Positions 9,483 to 17,796 are shown, counted from the first letter of the stretch. The stretch: 38,570 nt of DNA from Nitrospinota bacterium (GCA_029879645.1 JAOUPX010000016.1:1-38570), one strand, 5' to 3'. The notes: generated by a model from the letters alone, not told the origin. Numbers and translations: made by a program.

Positions 9483-10151
9483 TTATGATGTGCTTTTGAC
9501 CAGGCGGTCGACCTTCCAGTCGACGTTGAGGCGGAGTTTGCCGTTTTTACTGCGGCTGGTGTATTCGACGTAACCGTTGTCGGCGCCGAACAGGAACAGG
9601 TCGCGGGTGATCTTGACGTCCATCTTGCAGTACTCGATGATCTGGTCGAGCTTCGCCTTGTCCCCCGCGAGGTATTCCTTCCACCAGCGAAGCGACTCCA
9701 GCCCGTCGGCAGTTTTCTGCGCGCCCAGCGAGCACTCGGCGAGGTTGTTGAGGCTGAGGCGGTGATTCAGTTTCTTGTGCACATCGGTCAGCATGTCGAA
9801 GGTAGGAATTTCCTGCAGGTCGATGTGCTTCTCGTTGGCGTAAGGTTGCAGGACGGTGTAATCGAATCCGATGACATTGAAGCCCACCACCAGATCGGCG
9901 GTCTTGAGCTTGTCAACCAGCTTCAGCGCATCCGCTTCCAGGTAGGTGAAGTAGTCCTCGTCCACGCTGTCCCACACCACCCCGACGGCGAGTCCCATCT
10001 TGTGGATATTGCCCCAGCCACCGACGTCATCGGCGCTTTTTTGGGTTTCCAGGTCAAAATACTGGATTCGGGGACCCGAAGTTTTTGGTTTGGGAGGCTC
10101 GGGAGCCGGTTCCGGAGGGTTTTCTGCAAATAAATCGAACTGTTCGGCCAT
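9483..10151 (-). CDS. DEDDy-type 3'-5' exonuclease (RNase H-fold)
   Basis: 222-residue predicted 3'-5' exonuclease with an RNase H-like fold. The three exonuclease motifs are visible: Asp33 and Glu35 in YFDLE, Asp97 in 'NVIGFDYTVL', and Tyr174-x3-Asp178 in YCKMD, so it belongs to the DEDDy group related to the proofreading domain of family B polymerases. There is no polymerase domain; the protein stands alone. Residues 4-8 read QFDLF, close to the bacterial sliding-clamp binding consensus (QLxLF), followed by a Pro/Glu-rich linker (9-25), which suggests tethering to the clamp (inference). Start ATG at 10149-10151. It is divergent from fliD and 86 bp upstream of the endopeptidase gene on the same strand. 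Confidence 0.75.
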   Translation of the reverse strand: MAEQFDLFAENPPEPAPEPPKPKTSGPRIQYFDLETQKSADDVGGWGNIHKMGLAVGVVWDSVDEDYFTYLEADALKLVDKLKTADLVVGFNVIGFDYTVLQPYANEKHIDLQEIPTFDMLTDVHKKLNHRLSLNNLAECSLGAQKTADGLESLRWWKEYLAGDKAKLDQIIEYCKMDVKITRDLFLFGADNGYVEYTSRSKNGKLRLNVDWKVDRLVKSTS

Positions 10152-10250
10152 GAGAATTTATATCATTTTAGAGGCTCAAAATTCAAGCAATTAGGCCCGG
10201 ATCAGGCTGGTTCTACCCTCCTCGAACGGCTGGGAAATCCTTTATTCCCC

Positions 10251-10278
10251 TAAAGTTCGATGAATCCGGGGCCGTTAA
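10251..10278 (+). promoter_or_regulatory. sigma-28 (FliA) type promoter of fliDS
   Basis: TAAAGTTC (10251-10258) and GCCGTTAA (10271-10278) match the flagellar sigma-28 consensus TAAAGTTT / GCCGATAA at 7 of 8 positions each, with 12 bases between (usual 11). It lies 62 bp upstream of the fliD start, in the right orientation, and late flagellar filament genes are known targets of this sigma factor. Confidence 0.75.
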
Positions 10279-10296
10279 ATACCTTAGACTGATTAG

Positions 10297-10313
10297 CGGT
10301 GAGACTATCACCG
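10297..10313 (+). other. hairpin in the fliD leader
   Basis: CGGTGA and TCACCG form a 6-bp stem with a GACTA loop between the sigma-28 promoter and the fliD ribosome binding site (AAGGA near 10328). It would lie in the 5' leader of the fliDS mRNA. A regulatory role is only a possibility. Confidence 0.35.
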
Positions 10314-10340
10314 ATTTAAGATTTTGAAAAGGATTTTACC

Positions 10341-11738
10341 GTGGCTTTCACTTCCATTTTTGGCATCCAATCCGGTTTCGATTCCGCCAGCCTGGTGCAA
10401 AAACTGATTGCCCTGGAGGCGCGCCCGATGGATCTCAAGCTGGCGCAATTGCAGGCCAAGGAAACCGAACTGGAAGCGTTTCAAAATCTGCGCACCCATC
10501 TCCAGACGTTTCAATCGGTGCTCACCCGCATGGGCTCGGTCGACCGCTTCAACGAAACCACCTCCAAATTCACGGTAACCGCCGGCACAGGCAACGTGCT
10601 CAATGTTTCGGCATCCAGTTCCGCCAGCATTGGCTCCCATGATATTACGGTCAATGCCCTGGCACAGGAAACCACCCTGCTTTCGGATACCGGTTATGCC
10701 TCTGTCAACGATGTGGTGCCGTCTGGTGCGGGAGGTCCGGGTACAACCTATCATGTCGAAATCAATGTGGGGGGCGCCCTCACAGTAGTCAACCTGAACC
10801 CCACGGACACGGTTCAGGACGTGGTTGACGCCATCAACGCCTCCGGAGCGGATGTCACCGCTTCGGCGATCGATGACGGTTCCGCCGTGAATCCCATAAA
10901 AATCGTGATCCAGGGCAACCAGGCCGGTGCCGCCAATGCAGTCAGCGCCTTTACCTACCGCAACCCGGGCGGTGGAGGTGCACAAGTCACCGAGGTAACC
11001 TTCAGTGCAACGCAGGCGGCGCAGGACGCTTCGGTAACGGTCGATGGCATCACCTTCGCCCGGACCAGCAATACTATCAGCGATGTTATACCCGGAGTGA
11101 CCCTCAACCTCGAATCGCTGGGGTCCGGCACTCTGACCATCTCCACCGACAATACGGCCATCGCCGGCAACGTCCAGGATTTCGTTGATGCTTTCAACGA
11201 ACTCGTCGCGTTTATCGACAAGCAGACAACTTTCAATCCGGAGACGTTTGAAACCGGAGTTTTATTCGGCAACAGTTCGGTTCAAAGTCTGGAAACGTCC
11301 TTACGGAGAATCGCCACCGGGCAGGTCGCAGGAAACGGCACATTCGAGTTTCTATCGCAGGTCGGCATCACCACCCAGGACGACGGGCAGTTATTTCTTG
11401 ATGAAGTGAAGCTGGATGAGGCGCTGACCACGGATCTCAACAGCGTTGTCTCCCTGTTTGCTTCTAATAATGGGGTGATCCCGCAATTGGACAATCAAGT
11501 CTCCCTTCTGCTCGACTCGTCGCAAAAGGGACCGCTGACCTCAGAACTGGATTCCCTGACGGAAAGCATCGACGACTTGAACGATACCCTGCTGAGAATG
11601 GATGACCGTCTGGAATTGTTTGAAAAAAATATTCGCCAGCAGTTTGTCAATCTGGAAATCATTCTGGGCAAATTGGACGCGCAGAGAACCGCGTTTAAGC
11701 AGGCTCTTCAAAACCTGGGGACCGCCTTCGGCGAATAA
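10341..11738 (+). CDS. fliD: flagellar hook-associated protein 2, filament cap FliD
   Basis: 465 residues, the size expected for FliD. The N-terminal D0 region (GIQSGFDSASLVQKLIALEARPMDLKL pattern, with coiled coil to about residue 60) is diagnostic, followed by 'NVSASSSASIGSHDITVNALAQ' at about 90-110, the variable middle, and the C-terminal coiled coil (about 400-465) ending in the FliD_C pattern. FliD forms the pentameric cap at the filament tip that guides flagellin folding after export by the flagellar type III system. The start is GTG at 10341, with AAGGA 8 bases upstream; no better ATG is available. fliS follows 41 bp downstream. No flagellin gene is present in the window. Confidence 0.92.
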   Translation: MAFTSIFGIQSGFDSASLVQKLIALEARPMDLKLAQLQAKETELEAFQNLRTHLQTFQSVLTRMGSVDRFNETTSKFTVTAGTGNVLNVSASSSASIGSHDITVNALAQETTLLSDTGYASVNDVVPSGAGGPGTTYHVEINVGGALTVVNLNPTDTVQDVVDAINASGADVTASAIDDGSAVNPIKIVIQGNQAGAANAVSAFTYRNPGGGGAQVTEVTFSATQAAQDASVTVDGITFARTSNTISDVIPGVTLNLESLGSGTLTISTDNTAIAGNVQDFVDAFNELVAFIDKQTTFNPETFETGVLFGNSSVQSLETSLRRIATGQVAGNGTFEFLSQVGITTQDDGQLFLDEVKLDEALTTDLNSVVSLFASNNGVIPQLDNQVSLLLDSSQKGPLTSELDSLTESIDDLNDTLLRMDDRLELFEKNIRQQFVNLEIILGKLDAQRTAFKQALQNLGTAFGE

Positions 11739-11779
11739 AGCTGAAACTGTCTCCACACTGAATCTGACGAAATCTAATT

Positions 11780-12214
11780 ATGGCACCTCAAACCGCACTA
11801 CACCGTTATCAGGCCAACGACATCTCCACCGCCAGTCAGGGTCAGTTGATTCTCATGATGTACGACGGTGCCCTGAAAGCAGTGAATCAGTCCATACAAT
11901 GCATGGCTCAAAAGGATATTGCCGGGCAAAGCCGGCATATTCTGAAAACCCAGGACATCGTCAACGAACTTTCCCTGGCACTGGATATGGAACGGGGCGG
12001 CGAAGTCTCCAAAACTCTTCAGCAGTTGTACCAATTCGTCCTGAACCAATTGATCCAGGCCAATATCACCTCGGACAAAATGTACCTGGAATCGGTGATC
12101 AAAGTCCTGTCACCCCTGCGCGAGGCCTGGAGCCGTATCACAGAAACCTCCAGCGAAACCCAAACCATTCCCGAGTCTTCCCCTCCCACAGAGCGCTTCG
12201 CCGCCAAATGCTGA
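11780..12214 (+). CDS. fliS: flagellin export chaperone FliS
   Basis: 144 residues, slightly longer than typical FliS because of a Ser/Pro/Thr-rich tail. The four-helix FliS signature is visible: 'YQANDISTASQGQLILMMYDGALKAV' at about 10-35, 'KTQDIVNELSLALDMERGGEVSKTLQQLY' in the middle, and 'LSPLREAW' near the end. FliS binds flagellin in the cytosol and keeps it unfolded for secretion. Its place directly behind fliD is the classical arrangement, and both should be read from the sigma-28 promoter. The 5' GCAC/AATTATG context offers only a weak ribosome binding site, so coupling with fliD translation is likely. Confidence 0.92.
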   Translation: MAPQTALHRYQANDISTASQGQLILMMYDGALKAVNQSIQCMAQKDIAGQSRHILKTQDIVNELSLALDMERGGEVSKTLQQLYQFVLNQLIQANITSDKMYLESVIKVLSPLREAWSRITETSSETQTIPESSPPTERFAAKC

Positions 12215-12357
12215 TCCGTCTAACGACGGACCGAAATTTTGCTAGCCGATAATGGAAAATGGTAATTCCCATGCGCTATTCGGAGTACCTCAGCTAGTAA
12301 ACTTAAAACCGTGACTGGCGAAAGGAATATTCCAATAGGCAATAACGGACCAGCAAA

Positions 12358-12389
12358 CTGGCCCTGCGCCGAGCAGTCAGCTTTTTTTT
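12358..12389 (+). terminator. candidate intrinsic terminator downstream of fliDS
   Basis: CTGC-GCCGA-GCAG with an outer CTG/CAG pair forms an imperfect stem followed directly by C and eight Ts (12382-12389). Its position between fliS and sucC suits a terminator; the stem has an internal mismatch. Confidence 0.4.
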
Positions 12390-12416
12390 GACAATGAATT
12401 ACAGTTGTGATAAAAA
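12388..12416 (+). promoter_or_regulatory. candidate sigma-70 promoter for sucCD
   Basis: TTGACA (12388-12393), 17 bases, then TAAAAA (12411-12416) preceded by TGA, giving a perfect -35 and a 4/6 extended -10. It lies about 50 bp upstream of the sucC start and overlaps the end of the upstream T-tract, so a terminator and a promoter are packed together. Confidence 0.5.
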
Positions 12417-12467
12417 TCTGCCTCCCATCAAGTAAATCAATGAGTAAAACTCAAAGAAGACGAATTT

Positions 12468-13628
12468 ATGAAAATCCATGAATATCAAGGCAAGGAACTG
12501 TTTCGCAAATATAACGTTCCCGTTCCCAACGGAATACTGATCAACGACAAATCTGAAGCAGTCCAGGCCGCCGGAGAAATCGGCACCCCCGTGGTAGTGG
12601 TCAAGGCTCAGATTCATGCGGGTGGACGCGGCAAAGGCGGCGGGGTCAAACTGGCCAAGAGTCCGCAGGAAGCCGAAAAACATGCCGGGGATATATTGGG
12701 TATGACCTTGGTCACCCACCAGACCGGACCGGAAGGCCGCCTGGTTAAAAAAGTGCTGATCGAAGAGGGCATGGACATCGTCAAGGAACTGTACATCAGC
12801 CTTCTGGTTGACCGGGAAACCAGCCGGGTAATGATCATGGCCAGCGAAGCGGGCGGCATGGAAATCGAGGAAGTCGCCGCCGAAGAGCCGGAAAAAATCA
12901 TCACTGAAATTGTGGATCCGATTGTCGGCGTGAAACCGTACCTGGCTCGCAAAATTGCGTTTGCGTTAAACCTCACGGGCGAACCCCTTAAAAAAGCAAT
13001 TCCCTTCATCATAAACTTGTATGAATGTTTCGTGAAAGAAGACTTGTCGATGCTGGAAATCAATCCCCTGGTAATTACCGGAGATGATCGCATCCTGGCT
13101 CTCGACGCCAAAATAGATATCGACGACAACGCGCTGGGTCGCCACAAGGACACCTTGGAATTCCGTGACCTGGGAGAGGAAGATCCCAACGAAATCGAAG
13201 CCAGCAAATATCACCTCAATTACATTCAACTCGACGGCAACATCGGATGTATGGTTAACGGAGCGGGCTTGGCGATGGCGACGATGGACATCATCAAACA
13301 TTCCGGTGGAGAGCCTGCGAACTTTCTGGACGTAGGCGGCGGCGCTAACGAAGAGCAAATTGAAAATGCTTTCCGCATCCTGGTCTCCGACAAAAAAGTC
13401 AAAGCGATTTTCATCAACATATTTGGCGGCATTTTACGGTGCGATATTCTCGCGGCGGGCGTGGTAGCCGCCTCAAAAAAAATAGGCGTAAAAATTCCTG
13501 TTGTGGTCCGGATGGAAGGCACCAACATGGAGGAAGGCCATAAGATCCTCCAGCAGTCCGGGCTGAACTTTATAATTGGCAATGGCATGAAAGATGGCGC
13601 CCAGAAAGCGGTGAAGGCAATCCAATGA
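12468..13628 (+). CDS. sucC: succinyl-CoA synthetase (ADP-forming) beta subunit
   Basis: 386 residues, the standard SucC length. It begins with the family signature '[22 protein letters not shown]'-like stretch, has the ATP-grasp fold with the glycine-rich '[17 protein letters not shown]', the ligand region '[21 protein letters not shown]', and the C-terminal CoA-ligase part '[30 protein letters not shown]'. With SucD it interconverts succinate + ATP + CoA and succinyl-CoA in the TCA cycle; in a reductive cycle it runs toward succinyl-CoA. The start has AAAGAAGACGAATTT ahead of it. Its stop overlaps the sucD start (ATGA), giving coupled translation. Very secure. Confidence 0.97.
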   Translation: MKIHEYQGKELFRKYNVPVPNGILINDKSEAVQAAGEIGTPVVVVKAQIHAGGRGKGGGVKLAKSPQEAEKHAGDILGMTLVTHQTGPEGRLVKKVLIEEGMDIVKELYISLLVDRETSRVMIMASEAGGMEIEEVAAEEPEKIITEIVDPIVGVKPYLARKIAFALNLTGEPLKKAIPFIINLYECFVKEDLSMLEINPLVITGDDRILALDAKIDIDDNALGRHKDTLEFRDLGEEDPNEIEASKYHLNYIQLDGNIGCMVNGAGLAMATMDIIKHSGGEPANFLDVGGGANEEQIENAFRILVSDKKVKAIFINIFGGILRCDILAAGVVAASKKIGVKIPVVVRMEGTNMEEGHKILQQSGLNFIIGNGMKDGAQKAVKAIQ

Positions 13629-14494
13629 GCATTCTAGTAGACGAAAACACAAGACTGTTGGTTCAGGGAATCACTGGCCGCGAAGGCCAGTTTCACGCCG
13701 AGCAGTGCCGAAACTATGGCACTAATGTTGTGGCCGGCGTCACCCCCGGCAAGGGCGGGCAAACGGTGATGGGAGATATTCCGGTATTCAATACCGTCAA
13801 ACAGGCAGTGGCCAAAACCAAGGCCAATGCCACCATGATTTTCGTGCCTCCTGCGTTTGCGGCGGATGCGATTCTGGAAGCGGCGGATGCAGGGGTGGAA
13901 CTCATTATCTGCATCAGCGAAGGAATCCCCGTCTACGACATGGTGGAAGTCTACCGCTACCTGCAGGACTCCGATTCACGATTGATCGGCCCCAATTGTC
14001 CCGGCATCATCTCACCGGGCAAATGCAAGATCGGCATCATGCCGGCGCACATTCATAAAAAAGGCAACGTCGGCATCATTTCCCGAAGTGGAACCCTGAC
14101 CTACGAAGCGGTGGGACAGTTGACCGCTCTGGGAATTGGTCAGTCAACCTGCGTCGGCATCGGCGGCGACCCCATCATCGGCACCCGCTACATCGACACA
14201 CTGAAACTGTTTCAGAAAGACCGGGCCACCAAGGCCATTTGTCTGATCGGAGAAATCGGCGGAACCGCGGAGGATGAGGCGGCGTACTTCATCAAGAAGA
14301 ACATTACCAAGCCGGTAGTGGGATTCATCGCGGGACAGACCGCACCTCCGGGACGGCGCATGGGACATGCCGGCGCCATCATCTCCGGTGGACAGGGTAC
14401 GGCGGAAGGCAAAATGAAGGTGATGAAGAAGTGCGGCATCAAAGTGGTTAAAAGCCCGGCCGACCTCGGCAAGACCATCGCCCGTTGTCTTTAA
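13625..14494 (+). CDS. sucD: succinyl-CoA synthetase alpha subunit
   Basis: 289 residues, normal for SucD. The CoA-binding Rossmann domain starts '[17 protein letters not shown]', followed by 'GVTPGKGG', '[20 protein letters not shown]' and '[10 protein letters not shown]'-like sequence. The phosphorylated active-site histidine is His248 in '[13 protein letters not shown]'. The enzyme passes phosphate through this histidine between nucleotide (bound by SucC) and succinyl-CoA. The start codon overlaps the sucC stop by four bases. The succinyl-CoA produced is the substrate of a 2-oxoglutarate:ferredoxin oxidoreductase, for which genes lie 2 kb downstream. Confidence 0.97.
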   Translation: MSILVDENTRLLVQGITGREGQFHAEQCRNYGTNVVAGVTPGKGGQTVMGDIPVFNTVKQAVAKTKANATMIFVPPAFAADAILEAADAGVELIICISEGIPVYDMVEVYRYLQDSDSRLIGPNCPGIISPGKCKIGIMPAHIHKKGNVGIISRSGTLTYEAVGQLTALGIGQSTCVGIGGDPIIGTRYIDTLKLFQKDRATKAICLIGEIGGTAEDEAAYFIKKNITKPVVGFIAGQTAPPGRRMGHAGAIISGGQGTAEGKMKVMKKCGIKVVKSPADLGKTIARCL

Positions 14495-14555
14495 GCAAAC
14501 CCGAACAATCCCAAAAAATAAAAATCCCGCTCCTGCGTTTTAACATCTGAAAACC

Positions 14556-14756
14556 ATGAGCAGAAGTCCTGTCTGTAAAAACTGCGGCGCGGAAAATGTC
14601 ACACAATCGGCGTGGTGCGAGAAGTGCCTCACTCCGTTTCAATCCTACCGCGAGGAAAAAACACTGCGGTGTCCCAACTGCTTTCATTCCAATGACTATA
14701 ACCTAGACCACTGCGAAGCGTGCCACGAGCCTCTCAAGCCCGGCCAGTCGGAATGA
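14556..14756 (+). CDS. small double zinc-ribbon protein
   Basis: 66 residues containing four CxxC knuckles: Cys7/10, Cys21/24, Cys39/42 and Cys53/56, enough for two zinc ribbons in tandem. No other domain is present, and the protein is hydrophilic and probably cytosolic. It begins 61 bp after sucD; the ribosome binding site is weak. Its stop abuts the stop of the convergent DUF1841 gene (14756/14757). Such small ribbons usually mediate protein or nucleic-acid contacts; no specific function can be assigned. Coding status is supported by the strict cysteine spacing. Confidence 0.75.
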   Translation: MSRSPVCKNCGAENVTQSAWCEKCLTPFQSYREEKTLRCPNCFHSNDYNLDHCEACHEPLKPGQSE

Positions 14757-15197
14757 TCATTCGGACGCGGACTCCTGGCTAACTGACAATTGCTCCAGTT
14801 TGGACTCGTAATCCAGATTGCTGAACGAATCCCCCTTGCGGAAATTACCGTAATACAAATCGGCGTAAACACCCATGATGGCATGAAGGGCCTCATGCTT
14901 GTCCAATCCCCCATCGATCAGGCGGTTATAGGTCTGGGCGACAAATTCCGGCGCTTCATCCTGAATCTGCTTGTCCACCATGACATGCCAGACCGTATGC
15001 ACAAACGGATTCATCACTTTGCCTTCAATTTCCTGAGGGTATAAAGCCATATCACCCATTTCCCAAGTAGCGTCGAATTCGGGATGCATGTCCATTATCT
15101 GGGCGATTCTCTTGTCGACTTCGGCGATATCGTCTCCGCCCACCCGTTCACCGGCAACCCGGAGGATCCGGGTCTGAGTTTCTTTATCAAACTGCAT
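14757..15197 (-). CDS. DUF1841 family protein
   Basis: 146 residues, acidic and soluble. The block 'MNPFVHTVWHVMVDKQIQDEAPEFV' plus 'YNRLIDGGLDKHEALHAIMGVYADLYY' matches the DUF1841 signature (NPF-H, several conserved histidines and the HEA-HAxM pattern), and the length fits the family. Function of this family is not known. The conserved histidines (in HTVWH and HEALHA) could bind a metal. It converges with the zinc-ribbon gene with no space between the stops. Start ATG at 15195-15197; the upstream region on this strand contains the terminator of the next minus-strand gene, so DUF1841 has its own promoter or depends on read-through. Confidence 0.75.
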   Translation of the reverse strand: MQFDKETQTRILRVAGERVGGDDIAEVDKRIAQIMDMHPEFDATWEMGDMALYPQEIEGKVMNPFVHTVWHVMVDKQIQDEAPEFVAQTYNRLIDGGLDKHEALHAIMGVYADLYYGNFRKGDSFSNLDYESKLEQLSVSQESASE

Positions 15198-15220
15198 AAT
15201 TCATTCACTCCATCTATATA

Positions 15221-15253
15221 TTAAAAAACAAGAAACCCGGATCACCCGGGTTT
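15221..15253 (-). terminator. intrinsic terminator of the 94-aa minus-strand gene
   Basis: AAACCCGG (15233-15240) and CCGGGTTT (15246-15253) form a perfect 8-bp stem with an ATCAC-complement loop. Read on the minus strand it is followed by TCTTGTTTTTT, an acceptable T-tract. It lies 42 bp past the stop of the gene at 15295-15579. Confidence 0.65.
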
Positions 15254-15294
15254 TAGGAATCAGCTTAGGCTGTAAACTTTAGATGAAAAAAAAC

Positions 15295-15579
15295 TCAAGG
15301 GGTCTCAGAAAAATGTGTTCTGCGACCGCTGGAGCCCCCCCCATAAACCATAAATACCCTTTTACCCTGCCGAATATGATACTTGGCCCAGGCTGGGGAT
15401 TTGCCATCGTAACAGGCCTCGGGGTCCTCCCCTTCCGCCTTTAAAAAATCCGGGTAATCCAGGCCGGCCTCATATACCTCGAGCAACAGAGCATCGGTGG
15501 TAAACCCCTTACCCCTAAAACTGATTTTACTGAGGAAATCTTCTATTTCCGCGGGATCATTTAATTCGATTGGTTTCAT
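15295..15579 (-). CDS. hypothetical 94-aa protein
   Basis: A 94-residue soluble protein, no family recognised. Its first half is acidic (DPAEIEDFLSKISF, EVYEAGLDYPDFLKAEGEDPEACYDG) and the second basic and glycine/serine-rich (KYHIRQGKRVFMVYGGGSSGRR). There are no membrane segments or cysteine motifs. Coding status is supported by the well-placed intrinsic terminator after it and the lack of a competing frame. It is followed on the same strand by DUF1841 and is divergent from the 105-aa gene. Confidence 0.55.
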   Translation of the reverse strand: MKPIELNDPAEIEDFLSKISFRGKGFTTDALLLEVYEAGLDYPDFLKAEGEDPEACYDGKSPAWAKYHIRQGKRVFMVYGGGSSGRRTHFSETP

Positions 15580-15740
15580 TTGAGTTTAATTAATTTCAGA
15601 TTAGTGAATTCAAAGGTTTTGATTCCTATAAGCCTGTCTGGTAAGCTGTCCCCCACATCAAATACGCTGTGAAGTTTATAACAAATCTCCCGAATTCCAC
15701 AATGGGATTTCGGATAACATATCATGAACAGGAGTAAATC

Positions 15741-16058
15741 ATGTTAACCCAGGAAAACCAGGTTCTCACCCGCATCGAACCCAATGGTCTTGGTGGCACC
15801 CAATTTCTGTACCGCGTTAATGATTACGGCGTTGCCGCCGTCACCAGCCCGCAGGAGGACGTCTCTCAGATTCACTGGAAAGTCGATATCATAAAATATC
15901 TTGAGGACCAAACCCTGCAATATGACATCTGCCATACCACGGAACTGGCCAACAAAACTCTCACATTCCGAAACGACAAAACGTTGAATGAATTCCTGAG
16001 AAAAGCATTCGATTACTTTACAGAACTGCAAAATCTGGAAAAAATGCTGGAGAAATGA
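15741..16058 (+). CDS. hypothetical 105-aa protein
   Basis: 105 residues, no recognised family and no membrane helix or signal peptide. The sequence is mixed alpha/beta; the last 30 residues (FLRKAFDYFTELQNLEKMLEK) look like an amphipathic helix that could form a coiled coil. Start ATG at 15741 has CAGGAGTAAATC ahead, a good ribosome binding site (AGGAG, 7-base spacing), which supports translation. It stands alone, with 161 bp before it and 385 bp after it. Confidence 0.6.
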   Translation: MLTQENQVLTRIEPNGLGGTQFLYRVNDYGVAAVTSPQEDVSQIHWKVDIIKYLEDQTLQYDICHTTELANKTLTFRNDKTLNEFLRKAFDYFTELQNLEKMLEK

Positions 16059-16443
16059 TCCATACTGGCCTCATCTTTTCAGACCAACCCCCGGGTGCTA
16101 AGGTTCGTTGTAGAAAAACCACCGTAAAAACACGATTTAATTCGCCACGACCCCCTTTAAAATAATCATAACTTATTGATTTTTAAAATATTATTTTACT
16201 GGAGATGCAATCCGCAGGCAGCTTAATGCCACAAGACAGATCATGTACAAAAGGGAATCACAAAATTCAAAAAAATATGCTTATTAAAATTGTATTGTCC
16301 TTGTAATCATGATAGTTTGTAGCACTTATTTAGACAGGCGGGCACTGCGTGGTTCAGACTTACGCCCATATCCCTAGACTTTCAAATTGATCAATTCAGT
16401 TATATATAAATCACACCAATAGTTTGAAAAAAGAGGAGTTGTT
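16059..16443. other. 385-bp AT-rich gene-free stretch before the oxidoreductase genes
   Basis: No open frame of credible quality is visible. The region is clearly richer in A+T than its neighbours (for example around 16150-16200 and 16260-16320) and ends with AAGAGGAG, the ribosome binding site of the alpha subunit. TATATATAAA at 16401-16410 could be a -10 region, but I find no convincing -35 at the right distance. It probably contains the operon promoter and regulator sites. Confidence 0.5.
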
Positions 16444-17634
16444 ATGTCAGAGAGCACCCAAACCAAGGAAGAATGGGTACCCAAAGGAGATTTGCAGGAA
16501 GTAAAAGACCCCGAATGGCTTTTTCACGAGGCCCCTCGGAAGACCGAGTTCATCACGGGTAGTGAAGCGGCCCGCGAAGCGATTCGTCGCGCAAATGTCG
16601 ACATCGCTATTTCCTATCCGATCACTCCACAGAGTGAGACGATGCAACAGGCGGGTTATCTCTATGACGAAGGGTATATCAAGGAATATTACCGGGGTGA
16701 GGAAGAAATCGGCGTTATGTCAGCCATTGGCGGCTCTTCCCGCGCAGGAGTACGGTCCTTGACAGCGACCTCAGGCCCAGGTTTGATGCGTGGTTTGGAA
16801 GCGATTTCCTCCTGGCCGGGGGCACGCACCCCGCTGGTGCTGATGAACATGTGCCGGGTTATTAATACCCCCTTGGCCATTCAGCCCGATAACATTGAAA
16901 TCTCGTTTCTGCTCAATACCGGCATCCTGCATGCACACGCAGAAAACCAGCAGGACTTCTTTGATTATTCACTGGCGGCTTTCATGGTCTCGGAGGAAGT
17001 GGACGTGACCCTTCCCGCAGTAGTTTCAGTTGACGGTTTCTTCGTGACCCACGCGCGCGGACAGGTTTCGATGTTTGATGAAAAATATAAACTGCCGCCA
17101 CGTGACGGCTGGCGATCTGCGGTACCGGCCATGGATAATGAAAATCCTCCGGCACGTATCTCCCGCGACGCCCCTATTCAGAAAAGTAACTTCATCAGCT
17201 ACCATATGCACGCCAGCTGGCAGCAGGAAGTTTTTGCCGCAGTTGAACGGTCAGCCAAATATTGGAGAAAGTATCTTGGGGATCTGATCGAAGTGGTCAA
17301 TCCCGATGCCGAAGAGTTTATTGTCTCCTCCGGCGCATGTGTGTCTCAGGCTCGTGAAGCCGTTCGGCAGGAAGGCGAAAAAGGCCGAAACGTGGGACTG
17401 ATTAAAATAAAAACCATCCGCCCCTGGCCGAAACTGGAACTCGTTGCGGCCTTGAAGAATGCCAAACGAATTCTGGTTCCGGAATTCAACCAGGCCGGCT
17501 GGTTGCACAAGGAGCTGTGCTCCACACTGTACGGCCAGATCAGCGCTGAGATTGTCCCAGGCCCCCGCGTTTATGGCGGTATGACTATGCCGACGGAAAT
17601 GGTTCTGGAATGGCTGGAAGAAGGGCGAAAGTAA
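16444..17634 (+). CDS. 2-oxoacid:ferredoxin oxidoreductase, alpha subunit
   Basis: 396-residue alpha subunit of a pyruvate/2-oxoglutarate:ferredoxin oxidoreductase. YPITPQ (58-63), 'RGEEEIGVMSAIGGSSRAG' (84-102) and TSGPG (109-113) are the conserved substrate/TPP-side motifs. The C-terminal transketolase-like domain carries 'IKIKTIRPWP'. With the beta subunit it catalyses CoA-dependent oxidative decarboxylation of a 2-oxoacid, or the reverse carboxylation using reduced ferredoxin in the reductive TCA cycle. Substrate (pyruvate or 2-oxoglutarate) cannot be settled from sequence by eye; nearby sucCD favours 2-oxoglutarate. The N-terminal extension of about 35 residues ahead of the core is like that of the multi-subunit (For-type) enzymes of Aquificales. 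AGAGGAG precedes the start. Confidence 0.9.
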   Translation: MSESTQTKEEWVPKGDLQEVKDPEWLFHEAPRKTEFITGSEAAREAIRRANVDIAISYPITPQSETMQQAGYLYDEGYIKEYYRGEEEIGVMSAIGGSSRAGVRSLTATSGPGLMRGLEAISSWPGARTPLVLMNMCRVINTPLAIQPDNIEISFLLNTGILHAHAENQQDFFDYSLAAFMVSEEVDVTLPAVVSVDGFFVTHARGQVSMFDEKYKLPPRDGWRSAVPAMDNENPPARISRDAPIQKSNFISYHMHASWQQEVFAAVERSAKYWRKYLGDLIEVVNPDAEEFIVSSGACVSQAREAVRQEGEKGRNVGLIKIKTIRPWPKLELVAALKNAKRILVPEFNQAGWLHKELCSTLYGQISAEIVPGPRVYGGMTMPTEMVLEWLEEGRK

Positions 17635-17796
17635 CCTTAACGGAAGTTGAATCATACTAACCTTTTGTTTATACTAAGGCCCTTTTGAGGGTTATTAAAG
17701 ACGCTTCTCTTCTGGAAACAAATATTTCCTATGAAAGTGGCTTTTGATTCTTCTAAATAGAACCTAACGAAATATACATATAGAAAGGTAATAATC

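Noticed and set aside
12215-12230. TCCGTC-TAAC-GACGGA hairpin right after fliS as the terminator
   Set aside because: Short stem with only four Ts downstream after a gap; the hairpin at 12358-12389 has a better T-tract, though it too is imperfect.
11602-12252. 216-aa frame across the fliD-fliS junction
   Set aside because: Overlaps two certain genes in another frame and resembles no protein.
12245-12252. GCCGATAA after fliS, an exact sigma-28 -10 box
   Set aside because: No -35-like sequence 11-12 bases upstream and no late flagellar gene follows.
12230-12380. Riboswitch (GEMM or other) in the sucC leader
   Set aside because: No conserved riboswitch core recognised; most of the gap lies upstream of the candidate promoter.
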